A DNA stretch of 64,000 nucleotides, from positions 124,001-188,000 of the forward strand of contig JBEDTR010000017.1 in assembly GCA_040119125.1 (NCBI GenBank), given 5' to 3'. Made by a program: the position numbers and the translations under genes. This stretch comes from Pacificitalea sp040119125 (GTDB lineage Bacteria; Pseudomonadota; Alphaproteobacteria; Rhodobacterales; Rhodobacteraceae). Positions 24,172-33,362 of the stretch are shown here, one piece after another (position 1 is the first letter of the stretch; each line of letters starts with the position of its first letter). Under the pieces are notes generated by a model that worked only from the letters and a program-made list of their open reading frames with translations, did not search any database and was not told the DNA's origin.

Positions 24172-24657
24172 ATGACCAAACATGACGAAGACGTGGCCTT
24201 CATCCAGGCGCTGGCGGAGCTCCTGCGGGCCAACGACCTGACCGAACTTCAGGTCAAACGCGACTATGGCGAGGATGACAGCCTGAATGTGCGGGTCTCG
24301 CGCCAGATCCACATTCAGCAGGCAGCCGCCATCGCAGCGCCTGCTCCTGCCACGAGCGCCCCTGCGGCCCCGGCGGCAGCTGCCGCCCCCGCCGCAGAAG
24401 CTGCCAGCGATCCCGCCGATCACCCCGGCGCCGTGCCCTCGCCCATGGTGGGCACCGTCTATCTTCAGCCCGAGCCGGGCACGCCGTCTTTCGTATCGGT
24501 GGGCGACACCGTGACCGAGGGTCAGACGCTGCTGATCGTCGAGGCGATGAAGACCATGAACCAGATCCCCGCCCCCCGCGCGGGCAAGGTCAAGCGCATC
24601 CTTGTCGAGGATGGCGCCCCGGTCGAGTTCGGCTCGCCCCTGATGATCCTTGAATAA
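24172..24657 (+). CDS. accB: Biotin carboxyl carrier protein of acetyl-CoA carboxylase
   Basis: 161 residues. Carries the biotin moved between carboxylase (AccC) and transferase (AccAD) sites in malonyl-CoA synthesis. The N-terminal helical part (MTKHDEDVAFIQALAELLR) is joined by an Ala/Pro linker (about 48-85) to the biotinyl domain; biotin is attached to the lysine of EAMKTMN (Lys127). The domain ends VEFGSPLMILE. Followed by accC after 13 bp, the classical accBC operon. Confidence 0.96.
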   Translation: MTKHDEDVAFIQALAELLRANDLTELQVKRDYGEDDSLNVRVSRQIHIQQAAAIAAPAPATSAPAAPAAAAAPAAEAASDPADHPGAVPSPMVGTVYLQPEPGTPSFVSVGDTVTEGQTLLIVEAMKTMNQIPAPRAGKVKRILVEDGAPVEFGSPLMILE

Positions 24658-24670
24658 GGCGCGAGGCCCC

Positions 24671-26023
24671 ATGTTCGACAAGATCCTCATCGCCAACCGA
24701 GGTGAAATCGCGCTGCGCGTGATCCGCGCCTGTCGCGAAATGGGCATTGCCTCCGTCGCGGTGCATTCCACCGCCGATGCCGACGCGATGCATGTGCGCA
24801 TGGCCGACGAAAGCGTCTGCATCGGACCGCCCTCGGGCACCGAAAGCTATCTGTCCGTGCCGGCCATCATCTCGGCCTGCGAGATCACCGGCGCGGGCGC
24901 GATCCATCCCGGCTATGGCTTCCTGTCCGAGAACGCGAATTTCGTGCAGATCGTCGAGGATCACGCCCTGACCTTCATCGGGCCGTCGGCGGAACATATC
25001 CGCATGATGGGCGATAAGATCACCGCCAAGGAAACCATGCGTGCGCTGGGCGTGCCCTGCGTTCCCGGCTCCGATGGCGGGGTGCCCGATCTGGAAACCG
25101 CGCGTGTGGTGGCCGAGGAGATCGGCTATCCCGTGATCATCAAGGCCACCGCCGGTGGTGGCGGGCGCGGCATGAAACTGGCGCGCACGGCGGCGGATCT
25201 GGACACGGCATTCCGCACCGCACGGTCGGAAAGCAAGGCCGCCTTCGGCAATGACGAGGTGTATATCGAGAAATACCTCGGCAAGCCGCGTCACATCGAA
25301 ATTCAGGTGTTTGGTGACGGCAAAGGCAATGCCGTGCATCTGGGCGAGCGCGACTGTTCGTTGCAGCGGCGTCACCAGAAGGTGTTCGAAGAGGCCCCCG
25401 GCCCCGCGATCGACCCCGAGACCCGCGCCCGCATCGGCGCGACCTGCGCCGACGCCATCGCGCGGATCGGCTATTCCGGGGCTGGCACCATCGAGTTTCT
25501 TTATGAAAACGATGAGTTCTATTTCATCGAGATGAACACCCGTTTGCAGGTGGAACACCCGGTGACGGAGGCCGTTTTCGGTGTCGATCTGGTCCGCGAA
25601 CAGATCCGTATCGCGCAGGGCCAGCCGCTGTCGTTCACCCAAGACGAGTTGCAGGTCAACGGTCACGCCATCGAGGTGCGGATCAATGCCGAGAAGCTGC
25701 CGAATTTCTCGCCCTGCCCCGGTCGGGTCAAGACATTCCACGCGCCGGGCGGTTTGGGGGTTCGGATGGATAGTGCGCTTTACGGCGGCTATTCGATCCC
25801 GCCCTATTACGACAGCCTGATCGGCAAGCTCATCGTGCATGGCCGCGACCGCCCCGAGGCCTTGGCCCGGTTGCATCGCGCGCTGGGGGAACTGGTCGTC
25901 GACGGGATCGACACCACCGTTCCGCTGTTCGATGCGCTGCTGCAGGAGCCTGACATCCAGACGGGCAATTATGACATCCACTGGCTGGAGCACTGGTTGG
26001 AGACGAGCTTCGCCAAGGGCTGA
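24671..26023 (+). CDS. accC: Acetyl-CoA carboxylase, biotin carboxylase subunit
   Basis: 450 residues. ATP-dependent carboxylation of the biotin on AccB. It begins MFDKILIANRGEIALRVI; the ATP-grasp domain shows the glycine-rich KATAGGGGRGMKL, the family signature EAPGPAIDPETR, FIEMNTRLQVEHPVTE with catalytic Glu, Asn and Arg, and GHAIEVRINAE at the C-terminal part. The frame opens at 24650, but the MFDK start is standard. A hairpin terminator follows the stop by 25 bp. Confidence 0.97.
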   Translation: MFDKILIANRGEIALRVIRACREMGIASVAVHSTADADAMHVRMADESVCIGPPSGTESYLSVPAIISACEITGAGAIHPGYGFLSENANFVQIVEDHALTFIGPSAEHIRMMGDKITAKETMRALGVPCVPGSDGGVPDLETARVVAEEIGYPVIIKATAGGGGRGMKLARTAADLDTAFRTARSESKAAFGNDEVYIEKYLGKPRHIEIQVFGDGKGNAVHLGERDCSLQRRHQKVFEEAPGPAIDPETRARIGATCADAIARIGYSGAGTIEFLYENDEFYFIEMNTRLQVEHPVTEAVFGVDLVREQIRIAQGQPLSFTQDELQVNGHAIEVRINAEKLPNFSPCPGRVKTFHAPGGLGVRMDSALYGGYSIPPYYDSLIGKLIVHGRDRPEALARLHRALGELVVDGIDTTVPLFDALLQEPDIQTGNYDIHWLEHWLETSFAKG

Positions 26024-26048
26024 GCGCGGCTTCCCTTCCCGATAAATG

Positions 26049-26078
26049 ACAGGCGGCGCCGCAGGGGGCCGCCTGTTT
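26049..26078 (+). terminator. accBC terminator
   Basis: ACAGGCGGC (26049-26057) pairs with GCCGCCTGT (26068-26076), loop of 10 nt, followed by a short T run. Confidence 0.75.
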
Positions 26079-26204
26079 CATGTCTGCGATCCGGCCTGAT
26101 CGGCGCTGCGCTGCCGGGGTTACAAAATCGGCACCTGACAGCCCTGCGGGTGCGTGCTACATCCCGCCCAGCCTTTTGACAGGAAACGGAAGAGACTGAG
26201 GACA

Positions 26205-26912
26205 ATGCAGACATCCCGCAAGACCCTCGCCCTGACAGTGTTGATGCTGGGCTTGGCACAGCCGCTCGCCGCTCAGGACACCCCCGCCACGGACAGCACC
26301 CCCGCGTCCGAGCCCCAGACCGAAGCTCCGGCAGATGCCCAGACTGGCGCGCAGTCCGATGCGCAAACCGGTGGCACCGTCGATGGCGCCAACAGCAACG
26401 GCCTGGACATGGGCACCGCAGGTGAGACCGGCAATGGCGTCGGCGATACCTATATCAAGGAAGTGTCCGGCGACTGGGAAATCCGTTGCGTGCGCACCGA
26501 GGCCGGCAACGACCCCTGCCAGCTGTATCAATTGCTGAAAGACGGCAACGGCAATTCGGTCGCTGAGATGAGCATCTTCGATCTGCCCGCAGGCCAACAG
26601 GCCGTGGCCGGTGCGACGATCATCACCCCGCTTGAGACGCTGCTCACCCAGCAGATCCGCCTGTCTGTCGATGGCAGCCAAGGCAAGCGCTATCCCTTCA
26701 CGCTGTGCACCCGGATCGGCTGCTTTGCGCGGGTTGGCTTCACCGAGGAGGATGTGAATGCCTTCCGCCGGGGCGCCGCCGCACAGATCACCATCGTGCC
26801 TGCAGGCGCGCCGGATCAGACCGTCGACCTTGGCGTGTCCCTGTCGGGCTTTACCGCCGGCTACACCGCGATGGCGGCATCCAATGCCGAGGCCCGCGCC
26901 GCCGCTCAATAA
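26205..26912 (+). CDS. Invasion-associated locus B (IalB) family protein, secreted
   Basis: 235 residues. Signal peptide MQTSRKTLALTVLMLGLAQ ending PLAAQ. A disordered Thr/Pro/Ala/Gln-rich stretch (about 23-80, with repeats of the type DAQTG) leads to the IalB domain: SGDWEIRCVRTEAGNDPCQLY, then SVAEMSIFDLP, TLCTRIGCFARVGFTEEDV and VSLSGFTAGYTAM. The four cysteines (two pairs) probably form disulfides in the periplasm. The name derives from a Bartonella protein linked to erythrocyte invasion; in free-living relatives the function is unknown and the name should not be read as virulence. It stands alone with its own terminator. Confidence 0.9.
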   Translation: MQTSRKTLALTVLMLGLAQPLAAQDTPATDSTPASEPQTEAPADAQTGAQSDAQTGGTVDGANSNGLDMGTAGETGNGVGDTYIKEVSGDWEIRCVRTEAGNDPCQLYQLLKDGNGNSVAEMSIFDLPAGQQAVAGATIITPLETLLTQQIRLSVDGSQGKRYPFTLCTRIGCFARVGFTEEDVNAFRRGAAAQITIVPAGAPDQTVDLGVSLSGFTAGYTAMAASNAEARAAAQ

Positions 26913-26939
26913 GCGACCGGGCAGGTTTGAAATCGCGAG

Positions 26940-26965
26940 GGGCGGGCCGGTGGGTCCGCCCTTTT
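26940..26965 (+). terminator. Terminator after the IalB-like gene
   Basis: GGGCGGGCC (26940-26948) pairs with GGTCCGCCC (26953-26961) with one G-T wobble, 4-nt loop, then TTTT. Confidence 0.8.
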
Positions 26966-27187
26966 GCGTAGGTGATGGGGAATGCGATCAAGGCTTCGCC
27001 TGTGCTGCGATGTCGTTTCCCGGTCCGCAATGTGGTTGGCGTCTGGGCGATGGATCAGTCTGACGGAGTGCGCCGGGGCTGTTCGGCACTTACGTCAGCC
27101 GGTGGCAGTGCCTGACCGCGCCCCTTGCGTCCCGCCGTCTGCTCCTGTTGTCTCACGTCAGACCCAATTGACCGAGGAACTCACCGC

Positions 27188-27934
27188 ATGCGCAAGAAGC
27201 TCGCCGCAGGAAACTGGAAAATGAACGGATCCGAGGCGGAGCTGGCCGAGATCGATACGCTCGCCGCCAGCCATCCCGCACCGCAGGTGGATCTGCTGCT
27301 CTGCCCCCCCGCGACCCTGATCCATCGCATGACCCAAAGGCTGGGCGAGGCACCGATTGCCGTCGGCGGGCAGGATTGTCATGCCGCCGTTTCGGGGGCG
27401 CATACTGGCGATGTGTCTGCCTTGATGTTGCGCGACGCGGGCGCGAGCCATGTCATCCTTGGTCATTCCGAACGCCGGGCCGACCATGGCGAGACGGATG
27501 CGGACATCCGGGCCAAGGCGGAAACCGCCCTCGCGCATGATCTGATCGCGGTGATCTGCGTGGGCGAAACCGAAGCGCAGCGCGATGCGGGTAAAACGCT
27601 CGACGTGATCCGCACCCAGCTTGCCGGGTCCATCCCCGACGGCGTCGCAAGCGCGCGTCTGGTCATTGCCTATGAGCCGGTCTGGGCGATTGGCACCGGG
27701 CGCACGCCGACGCTTGACCAGATCGCGGAAGTGCATGACGCCATCCGCGCCGCCTTGGCCGACCGGCTGGGGGATGAGGCCGACACGATCCGGCTTCTCT
27801 ATGGCGGCTCGGTCAAGCCCGGCAATGCGGCGGAGATCTTTGCCGTGTCGAATGTCGACGGCGCATTGGTCGGGGGCGCCAGCCTGAAGGCCGCGGATTT
27901 TTCCGGGATCATCACGGCGCTGGAAGCCGCCTGA
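27188..27934 (+). CDS. tpiA: Triosephosphate isomerase
   Basis: 248 residues. Interconverts dihydroxyacetone phosphate and glyceraldehyde 3-phosphate. Substrate Lys11 is in GNWKMNG, the catalytic His in VILGHSERR, the catalytic Glu in IAYEPVWAIGTG (the loop-6 region), and phosphate is bound by LLYGGSVKPGN and the GALVGGASL turn. Start ATG 27188 gives the standard MRKKLAAGNWK; the frame upstream to 27125 is not conserved in type. It stands alone, with the other glycolytic genes pgk and fba 8-10 kb away. Confidence 0.97.
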   Translation: MRKKLAAGNWKMNGSEAELAEIDTLAASHPAPQVDLLLCPPATLIHRMTQRLGEAPIAVGGQDCHAAVSGAHTGDVSALMLRDAGASHVILGHSERRADHGETDADIRAKAETALAHDLIAVICVGETEAQRDAGKTLDVIRTQLAGSIPDGVASARLVIAYEPVWAIGTGRTPTLDQIAEVHDAIRAALADRLGDEADTIRLLYGGSVKPGNAAEIFAVSNVDGALVGGASLKAADFSGIITALEAA

Positions 27935-28047
27935 GTTTGGACGGCTCGCGGGCTTGGCTAGGCGGGCTTGGCAAGGCGGGGCGCAACGGGATATGTGTCG
28001 GCCCCGCCCTACCTGCCCTGCCCGACCCCCGATCGACGAGCTGCCCC

Positions 28048-28974
28048 ATGCCTTCTGCCCCTGACAATGACGCCATCACCGGTAGCTGGAGCGACTGGGC
28101 CATCGACCGGGTGCTGCGGGTGATGATCGGGGGTGCGTTAAAGCTGCCCTATGAACAGCGCGTGCCGCTGTTCGGCAAGATCTCGCGCCGGATCATTGCG
28201 CCGCTGGCCGGCTACACCCGCCGCTCGCGCGAAAATCTCGCCCGGATCTGGCCGGAGATGCCCAAGGCGCAGCGCAATGCCATTGCGCGCCGCGTGTCCG
28301 AGAATGCGGGCCGTGTGCTGATCGAAAACTACTCCAACCCCGAATTCATCCAACGGGCCGCGCAATTTTCCTGCACTGGGCCCGGCCTTGCCGCGATTGA
28401 CGAGGCCCGTGCCGCCGGACGCTCCGTGATCGTGGTGTCAGGCCATTACGGCAATTACGAAGCGGCCCGCGCCTGTCTGAACGCACGCGGCTACGAGATG
28501 GGCGGGCTCTACCGTCCGATGTCGAATGCCTATTTCAACCGCCATTATGTGCGCACGATGGAGGCCGTCGGGACGCCGATGTTCGCATTGGGACGGTCGG
28601 GCATGAAGGGGATGCTGCGCCATCTGTCGCGCGGCGGATCGACGATGCTGCTGAACGATCTGCATGTGAAGAAGGGCCGGCGTCTGAATTTTCTGGGGCT
28701 GCCCGCCATGACCGCCATCTCAGCCGCCGAAATGGCGCTGAAATACGACGCAGTGCTGGTGCCGGTCTGGGCCACGCGTATTGATCGCGGGCTGGACTAC
28801 CGGATCGAGGTCGACGCACCGATCCCCCATGGCGACCCCGAAGTGATGACGCAGGCATTCAATGATGCTTTGGGCGCGCGCATCCGCGCAGATCCCGAGC
28901 AATGGTTCTGGGTGCATCGCCGCTGGAAGGCCCCCGGCGCGCGCCATCGCCCGGCGGCGTCTGTTATCGGATAA
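28048..28974 (+). CDS. Lysophospholipid/lipid A acyltransferase family (LpxL-like)
   Basis: 308 residues. The HX4E catalytic motif is in SGHYGNYEAA (His133, Glu138), typical of the LpxL/HtrB group; further motifs are the substrate-binding GGLYRPMSN block, MLRHLSRGGSTMLLNDLH and the NFLGLPAMTA segment. An amphipathic N-terminal region (residues about 10-45) can contact the inner membrane. It probably transfers a secondary acyl chain to lipid A or a related acceptor. ATG 28048 was chosen because the start lies directly before the conserved part; the frame opens at 27937. A 14-bp tandem repeat (GGGCTTGGC core, 27950-27977) lies in the preceding gap after tpiA. Confidence 0.88.
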   Translation: MPSAPDNDAITGSWSDWAIDRVLRVMIGGALKLPYEQRVPLFGKISRRIIAPLAGYTRRSRENLARIWPEMPKAQRNAIARRVSENAGRVLIENYSNPEFIQRAAQFSCTGPGLAAIDEARAAGRSVIVVSGHYGNYEAARACLNARGYEMGGLYRPMSNAYFNRHYVRTMEAVGTPMFALGRSGMKGMLRHLSRGGSTMLLNDLHVKKGRRLNFLGLPAMTAISAAEMALKYDAVLVPVWATRIDRGLDYRIEVDAPIPHGDPEVMTQAFNDALGARIRADPEQWFWVHRRWKAPGARHRPAASVIG

Positions 28975-29100
28975 CGATGAGGCGGTCGGCGTGGTTTGCG
29001 ACCGGTCCGGCGCGGTCTGGATGCCTCGCTTTATTGTGCATGGGGCCGCAGACGCTTGTGCGTTGTGCCGCAGGCGCTCCCGCCCCATGATGCGGAGATC

Positions 29101-29793
29101 ATGTTGATAAAGTTCCTGCCCCTGTTGCTGCTGATCCTTTACGGGTTCGCCATGTATCGGTTTTCCGTCTGGCGCACGTCGAAGGAACTCGATCAGAATT
29201 CCACCGAATTGGCGGATGCCACGTTGATCGGGCTGACGGGACAGATGGCGCGCGCCCTCGATGTGCCCCGCATCCGCGTCCATATTTACGAGATCACCCC
29301 GGTAAACGGGCTGGCCGCACCTGATGGCCGGATCTTTATCACGCGCGGGTTTTACGACCGCTACCGCGCCGGGGAGGTCACGGCCCCCGAAATCGCCAGC
29401 GTCATCGCGCATGAATTGGGGCATGTCGCCTTGGGTCACTCCCGCAAGCGGATGATCGATTTTTCGGGGCAGAATGCCATTCGCATGGCGCTGGCCACAG
29501 TGCTGAACAGAATTCTGCCGGGGATCGGTGCCTTGGTGGCGGGCGCGCTGACGAGGCTGCTTGCCGCGCGGCTGAGCCGGGAAGACGAATATGAGGCCGA
29601 CGCCTATGCGGCCGCGCTGCTGCATCGCTCCGGCATTGGCACGGCGGCGCAGAAATCGCTGCTCGACAAGCTGGCACATCTGACCGGATCGAACGGGCGC
29701 ACCGGACCGGCGGCTTGGCTCATGTCCCATCCCGAAACCGCCGACCGTGTGGCGGCCATTGAGACGCTGGAACAGCGATGGCGTATCGTCTGA
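29101..29793 (+). CDS. M48 family zinc metalloprotease, membrane-anchored
   Basis: 230 residues. One N-terminal transmembrane segment (MLIKFLPLLLLILYGFAMY), then a zincin domain with HELGH (His104, Glu105, His108) and the third ligand in EDEYEADAYAAALL (about Glu165). This matches the HtpX/Oma1 group of M48 peptidases, with a single TM segment and a possible hairpin hydrophobic region near 130-150 (LNRILPGIGALVAGAL). A role in membrane protein or envelope quality control is likely. It follows the acyltransferase gene after 126 bp. The 299-bp gap that follows to 30093 has no gene; it contains a spaced inverted repeat GGTTACC (30002) and GGTAACC (30051). Confidence 0.9.
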   Translation: MLIKFLPLLLLILYGFAMYRFSVWRTSKELDQNSTELADATLIGLTGQMARALDVPRIRVHIYEITPVNGLAAPDGRIFITRGFYDRYRAGEVTAPEIASVIAHELGHVALGHSRKRMIDFSGQNAIRMALATVLNRILPGIGALVAGALTRLLAARLSREDEYEADAYAAALLHRSGIGTAAQKSLLDKLAHLTGSNGRTGPAAWLMSHPETADRVAAIETLEQRWRIV

Positions 29794-30092
29794 GGTGGCG
29801 GGGTGGGGAATCGTCGGCGTGATCGCCCGCCGTCCCGGCAAGGTGTTGGCCCCGGGCGGCAGCAATTCGAACTCGATTGCAGAGAAACAATCCACAGATT
29901 TCTGTCATGTCACGCGACATATCGTTAACGCGCAGCCCAAAGCCGCCGAGAACTGCAGCAACCGTCGGCGAAATCTTGCGCAAATATGTATGAAGCCCAC
30001 CGGTTACCCCGTGAGAAAGTGCAAAAATGTTGCGCTTCTGCATCGCCCCCGGTAACCCATGACCCGACGGATGGCTGGGGAAGCCTGATGTC

Positions 30093-31442
30093 ATGGGACG
30101 GGGAAACGGGAACGGACATTTGAGAACGCGCATCACCTACCGCATCAACGCGACGCTTGAACGCTTTCTTCCAGAACAACGGCTCTTCCTGCGATCCGAT
30201 AGCGCCACCCGGTTCATCCGGTTGCGTCCGGGCACGCAGGCCCTCGCCCTGTTTGGAAGTTCGCTGATCGTCGGCTGGACCATCATCGCCACCGCAGTCC
30301 TGTTGATGGACAGCATCGGCGCCGGAAATGTCCGCGAACGCGCTGATCGGGAACGTGCCCTTTATGAGCAGCGGCTCAACGACATCTCCGTGGCGCGTGA
30401 CGCCCGCGCCGCCGAAGCGCGCGCCGCTCAGGATCGTTTCACCGCCGCGATGGCGCAGATTTCCCAGATGCAGTCCGGGCTTCTCGCGTCCGAAGATCGC
30501 CGCAAGGAGCTGGAAACCGGCATCGGCGTGATCCAGACGACGCTGCAGCGCACCATGAATGAACGCGATATTGCACTGGCGCAGGGCGAAAAGCTTGCCG
30601 ACAGCCTTGAGGCTGAAACCGGCTCGACCCGCACCAGCGAAGGCAAGCTTGGCGATGCGACCAGCACCGTTGATTTCCTGACGCAGGCGCTGGAACTGAC
30701 CGCCGCCGAGCGCGACGAGATGGAGCTGGAAGCCGCCCGCATGAAGGAAGAGGCCGACGCCGTCGCCTTTGAGCGCGAGCTGCTCCTCGACAAGAACGAC
30801 CGGATTTTCTCGCAGCTGGAAGAGGCGGTTTCAGTTTCTCTCGCGCCGCTCGACAAGATGTTCCGCGACGCCGGCCTGCCTCCGAAAAAGCTGCTCGACA
30901 CCGTGCGCCGCGGCTATTCCGGTCAGGGTGGCCCGCTGACGCCGATTAGCTTCTCGACCAAGGGCACCGAGCCCGACGCCGACAGCCTGCGCGCCAATAA
31001 GATCCTCGAAGGTCTCGACGAGATGAACCTTTACCGGATCGCGGCCACCAAGGCGCCCTTCGACATCCCGATCAAAGACAGCTTCCGCTATACTTCGGGC
31101 TATGGTCCGCGCTGGGGCCGGATGCATGAAGGCACGGATTTCGCCGGCGCGCATGGCACGCCCATCCATTCCACCGGCGATGGGGTCGTGGTTTTCGCCG
31201 GGCGCCAGTCGGGTTACGGCAACCTCGTCAAGATCCAGCATGAGTTCGGAATCGAGACGCGTTACGCCCATATGTCCAAAATTCGCGTGAAGGTCGGGCA
31301 AAGGGTATCGCGTGGGGACCAGATCGGTGATATGGGCAACACTGGACGCTCTACGGGCACCCATCTTCATTATGAGGTGCGCGTCAATGGCAGTCCCGTC
31401 AATCCGATGAGCTACATCAAGGCAGCGAAGAATGTTTTCTAA
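30093..31442 (+). CDS. M23 family peptidoglycan endopeptidase with coiled coil
   Basis: 449 residues. An N-terminal cytoplasmic stretch is followed by a TM helix (about 50-72), a long periplasmic coiled coil (about 80-240, with Glu/Arg/Ala heptads) and an M23 LytM domain: zinc ligands in MHEGTDFA (His345, Asp349) and HLHYEV (His426), with His424 and the HMS motif (about His393) in the active site, so a live enzyme is expected. It probably cuts peptide cross-links. A TTG at 30120 (giving LRTRITYRINATLERF) could be the real start, because relatives often begin at that point, but ATG 30093 is more canonical. The end overlaps the bactofilin gene by 11 nt. Confidence 0.93.
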   Translation: MGRGNGNGHLRTRITYRINATLERFLPEQRLFLRSDSATRFIRLRPGTQALALFGSSLIVGWTIIATAVLLMDSIGAGNVRERADRERALYEQRLNDISVARDARAAEARAAQDRFTAAMAQISQMQSGLLASEDRRKELETGIGVIQTTLQRTMNERDIALAQGEKLADSLEAETGSTRTSEGKLGDATSTVDFLTQALELTAAERDEMELEAARMKEEADAVAFERELLLDKNDRIFSQLEEAVSVSLAPLDKMFRDAGLPPKKLLDTVRRGYSGQGGPLTPISFSTKGTEPDADSLRANKILEGLDEMNLYRIAATKAPFDIPIKDSFRYTSGYGPRWGRMHEGTDFAGAHGTPIHSTGDGVVVFAGRQSGYGNLVKIQHEFGIETRYAHMSKIRVKVGQRVSRGDQIGDMGNTGRSTGTHLHYEVRVNGSPVNPMSYIKAAKNVF

Positions 31443-31923
31443 AAGCAGGATCAACGAACCCGGCGCCCCGAAGCCCGACGCAGAGAGCACCGCGGTACCC
31501 GGTGCGACCAAACCGCCGATGGAGAGCAAGACTATCGCACCCAAGGCCAAGCCGCCCGCATCGACCCTGTCATCCGATCTGACCATCACCGGCAATCTGA
31601 AGACCTCTGGCGACATCAATGTCGAAGGCACAGTAGAAGGCGACATCCGCGCGCATCTGCTGACCGTCGGCGAAGGCGCGACCGTGCGCGGCGAAGTTGT
31701 CGCCGATGACGTCGTGGTGAATGGCCGTATTGTCGGTCGCGTTCGCGGCCTGAAGGTGCGCCTGACATCGACCGCCCGTGTCGAAGGTGACATTATCCAT
31801 AAAACCATCGCTATAGAGAGCGGCGCCCATTTCGAAGGCTCCGTTCAGCGTCAGGAAGATCCGCTTAACGGAAATTCCCAACCCAAAAAGCTTGCTGCGC
31901 CGGAAACCGGCTCGAATAGCTGA
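31432..31923 (+). CDS. Bactofilin
   Basis: 163 residues. A disordered Pro/Lys N terminus (about 1-45) and a C-terminal tail flank the bactofilin core (about 50-140), made of repeated short beta strands: LTITGNLKTSGDINVEG, RAHLLTVGEGATVRGEV, VVVNGRIVGRVRG and STARVEGDIIHK. The fold is a right-handed beta helix that polymerises without nucleotides. The pairing with an M23 peptidase gene is a known arrangement for cell-shape bactofilins (for example in Caulobacter and Helicobacter relatives), in which the scaffold localises the peptidase. Overlap of 11 nt supports co-translation. Confidence 0.95.
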   Translation: MFSKSRINEPGAPKPDAESTAVPGATKPPMESKTIAPKAKPPASTLSSDLTITGNLKTSGDINVEGTVEGDIRAHLLTVGEGATVRGEVVADDVVVNGRIVGRVRGLKVRLTSTARVEGDIIHKTIAIESGAHFEGSVQRQEDPLNGNSQPKKLAAPETGSNS

Positions 31924-31953
31924 TCGCGATCATCAAAATCGCCATTGTTATCG

Positions 31954-31983
31954 AAAGGCAGCGCTTCGGGCGTTGCCTTTTTT
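31954..31983 (+). terminator. Terminator after bactofilin
   Basis: AAAGGCAGCGC (31954-31964) pairs with GCGTTGCCTTT (31970-31980) with one G-T pair and a TTCGG loop, followed by TTT. A textbook intrinsic terminator for the M23-bactofilin operon. Confidence 0.92.
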
Positions 31984-32109
31984 ATTGACCGTTTCTCAAA
32001 ACTTGTCTTTTAGTTCCTAAGTTTACAGGCTCTGCCCGGTTTGAATTTGAACCTCCGCGCGGGCCTGTGCAAAAGTCTGACACAGACGCTGGGCCAAGTT
32101 GGATTGACG

Positions 32110-33207
32110 ATGCTTGCAGACAATACGAAGTTTTTGATCGGGGACGATGAAATGTCCCGCGCGATCGCCGAGCATGACTGGACCAAAACGTCCCTGGGCC
32201 CGATGGCGGGCTGGCCCCCTGCCCTTCGCATGGCTTTGGGCACCATGATGAGCAGTAAATTTCCGAAAGCCCTGTGCTGGGGACCGGATCTGCTGACATT
32301 CTATAATGAAAGCTTCCGCCCGATCCTTGGCGATAAACACCCCTGCTTAGGCCTGCCGTTTTCGACAATCTGGGCCGAGGCATGGGATACGATTGGCCCT
32401 ATCGCGGATCGTGCGATGAAGGGTGAGGCGACCTATATTGAGGATTTCGCGCTTACCATCAATCGCTATGGCTATGATGAAGAGGCATTTTTCACCTTCG
32501 CCTATGGCCCGATCACCGATGAGACCGGCGCGGTCGTGGGGATGATGGATACAGTGGTCGAGACCACTGCCAAGGTTCGGGCCGAGCGCAGCACCGAGTT
32601 GCGCATCCGCGAATTGGTGCATCGGTCCCGCAATACCTTCTCGCTTGTCTCTGCGTTGATCAAACAGACGCATCGCACCGCGCGCTCCCTTCAGGAGGCC
32701 GAGGAGACCATCACCCAGAGGCTTAACAGCCTGATCAACGCGCAGGCGATTCTGGCGGGGTCCAATTCGCTGGGTGCCGAGATTGGATCCGTGGTTTTCG
32801 GCGCATTGGAACCATTTCGTCAGGGAGATGGCCGTATAACAGTGTCTGGTCCTCCGCTGACCGTCGGCTCGGAACAGGTCATCGGACTGGCGATGGCTGT
32901 GCATGAACTCGCCACGAACGCGTCGAAATACGGGGCGCTTTCGACCCGTGAAGGGCGCGTCAGCATCACATGGGGCGTCGCCCCTTCGAGCGCGCCAGAT
33001 GGCGAACCTGAATTCGCTTTTTCATGGGTGGAGACGGGTGGCCCGCCCGTCATTGCCCCGGAGCGGCGCGGTTTCGGCTCGTTCCTCGTTGGGAAGGCTT
33101 TCCCCCATGCGTTCAGCGGCACGTTCGAGCAGGATTTCGCGGCCGAAGGCTTCCACTGCGAAATGCGATGCGATCCGCAGCATTTGACGGTTGGCTTGGT
33201 GGACTAG
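32110..33207 (+). CDS. HWE-family histidine kinase with PAS-like sensor
   Basis: 365 residues. The N-terminal half (about 20-170) looks like a PAS domain: GPMAGWPPALRMALGTMM, CWGPDLLTFYNESFRPILG and TDETGAVVGMMDTVVE. The kinase half has the phosphoacceptor box ELVHRSRNTFSLVSALI, the N box MAVHELATNASKYGAL and the HWE-type G-box WVETGGPP (W-x-E). No transmembrane segment, so it is cytoplasmic. HWE kinases often answer light, stress or nutrients. No response regulator is next to it. ATG 32110 was chosen; ATG 32152 is also possible. A terminator with weak T run precedes prfB on the other strand. Confidence 0.9.
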   Translation: MLADNTKFLIGDDEMSRAIAEHDWTKTSLGPMAGWPPALRMALGTMMSSKFPKALCWGPDLLTFYNESFRPILGDKHPCLGLPFSTIWAEAWDTIGPIADRAMKGEATYIEDFALTINRYGYDEEAFFTFAYGPITDETGAVVGMMDTVVETTAKVRAERSTELRIRELVHRSRNTFSLVSALIKQTHRTARSLQEAEETITQRLNSLINAQAILAGSNSLGAEIGSVVFGALEPFRQGDGRITVSGPPLTVGSEQVIGLAMAVHELATNASKYGALSTREGRVSITWGVAPSSAPDGEPEFAFSWVETGGPPVIAPERRGFGSFLVGKAFPHAFSGTFEQDFAAEGFHCEMRCDPQHLTVGLVD

Positions 33208-33304
33208 CGGGCCCGAGCCGCCAGACCCATATTGCAGCGCGCAGCAGCCGGACGGATGACCGACGGAGGGTGCAACGAGTATTCAGCTGACACTCAGACA
33301 TAGC

Positions 33305-33331
33305 AAAGCCCGATCCAAAACAGGACCGGGC
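33305..33331 (-). terminator. prfB terminator
   Basis: On the minus strand GCCCGGTCC (33331-33323) pairs with GGATCGGGC (33316-33308), one G-U wobble, followed by TTTGC, about 30 bp after the prfB stop. Confidence 0.7.
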
Positions 33332-33362
33332 CAGCAGGCGATGCATTGTCGTTGAGTGTGGC

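Noticed and set aside
26205..26912. Virulence factor based on the IalB name
   Set aside because: The domain is common in free-living alphaproteobacteria; no other virulence trait is seen.
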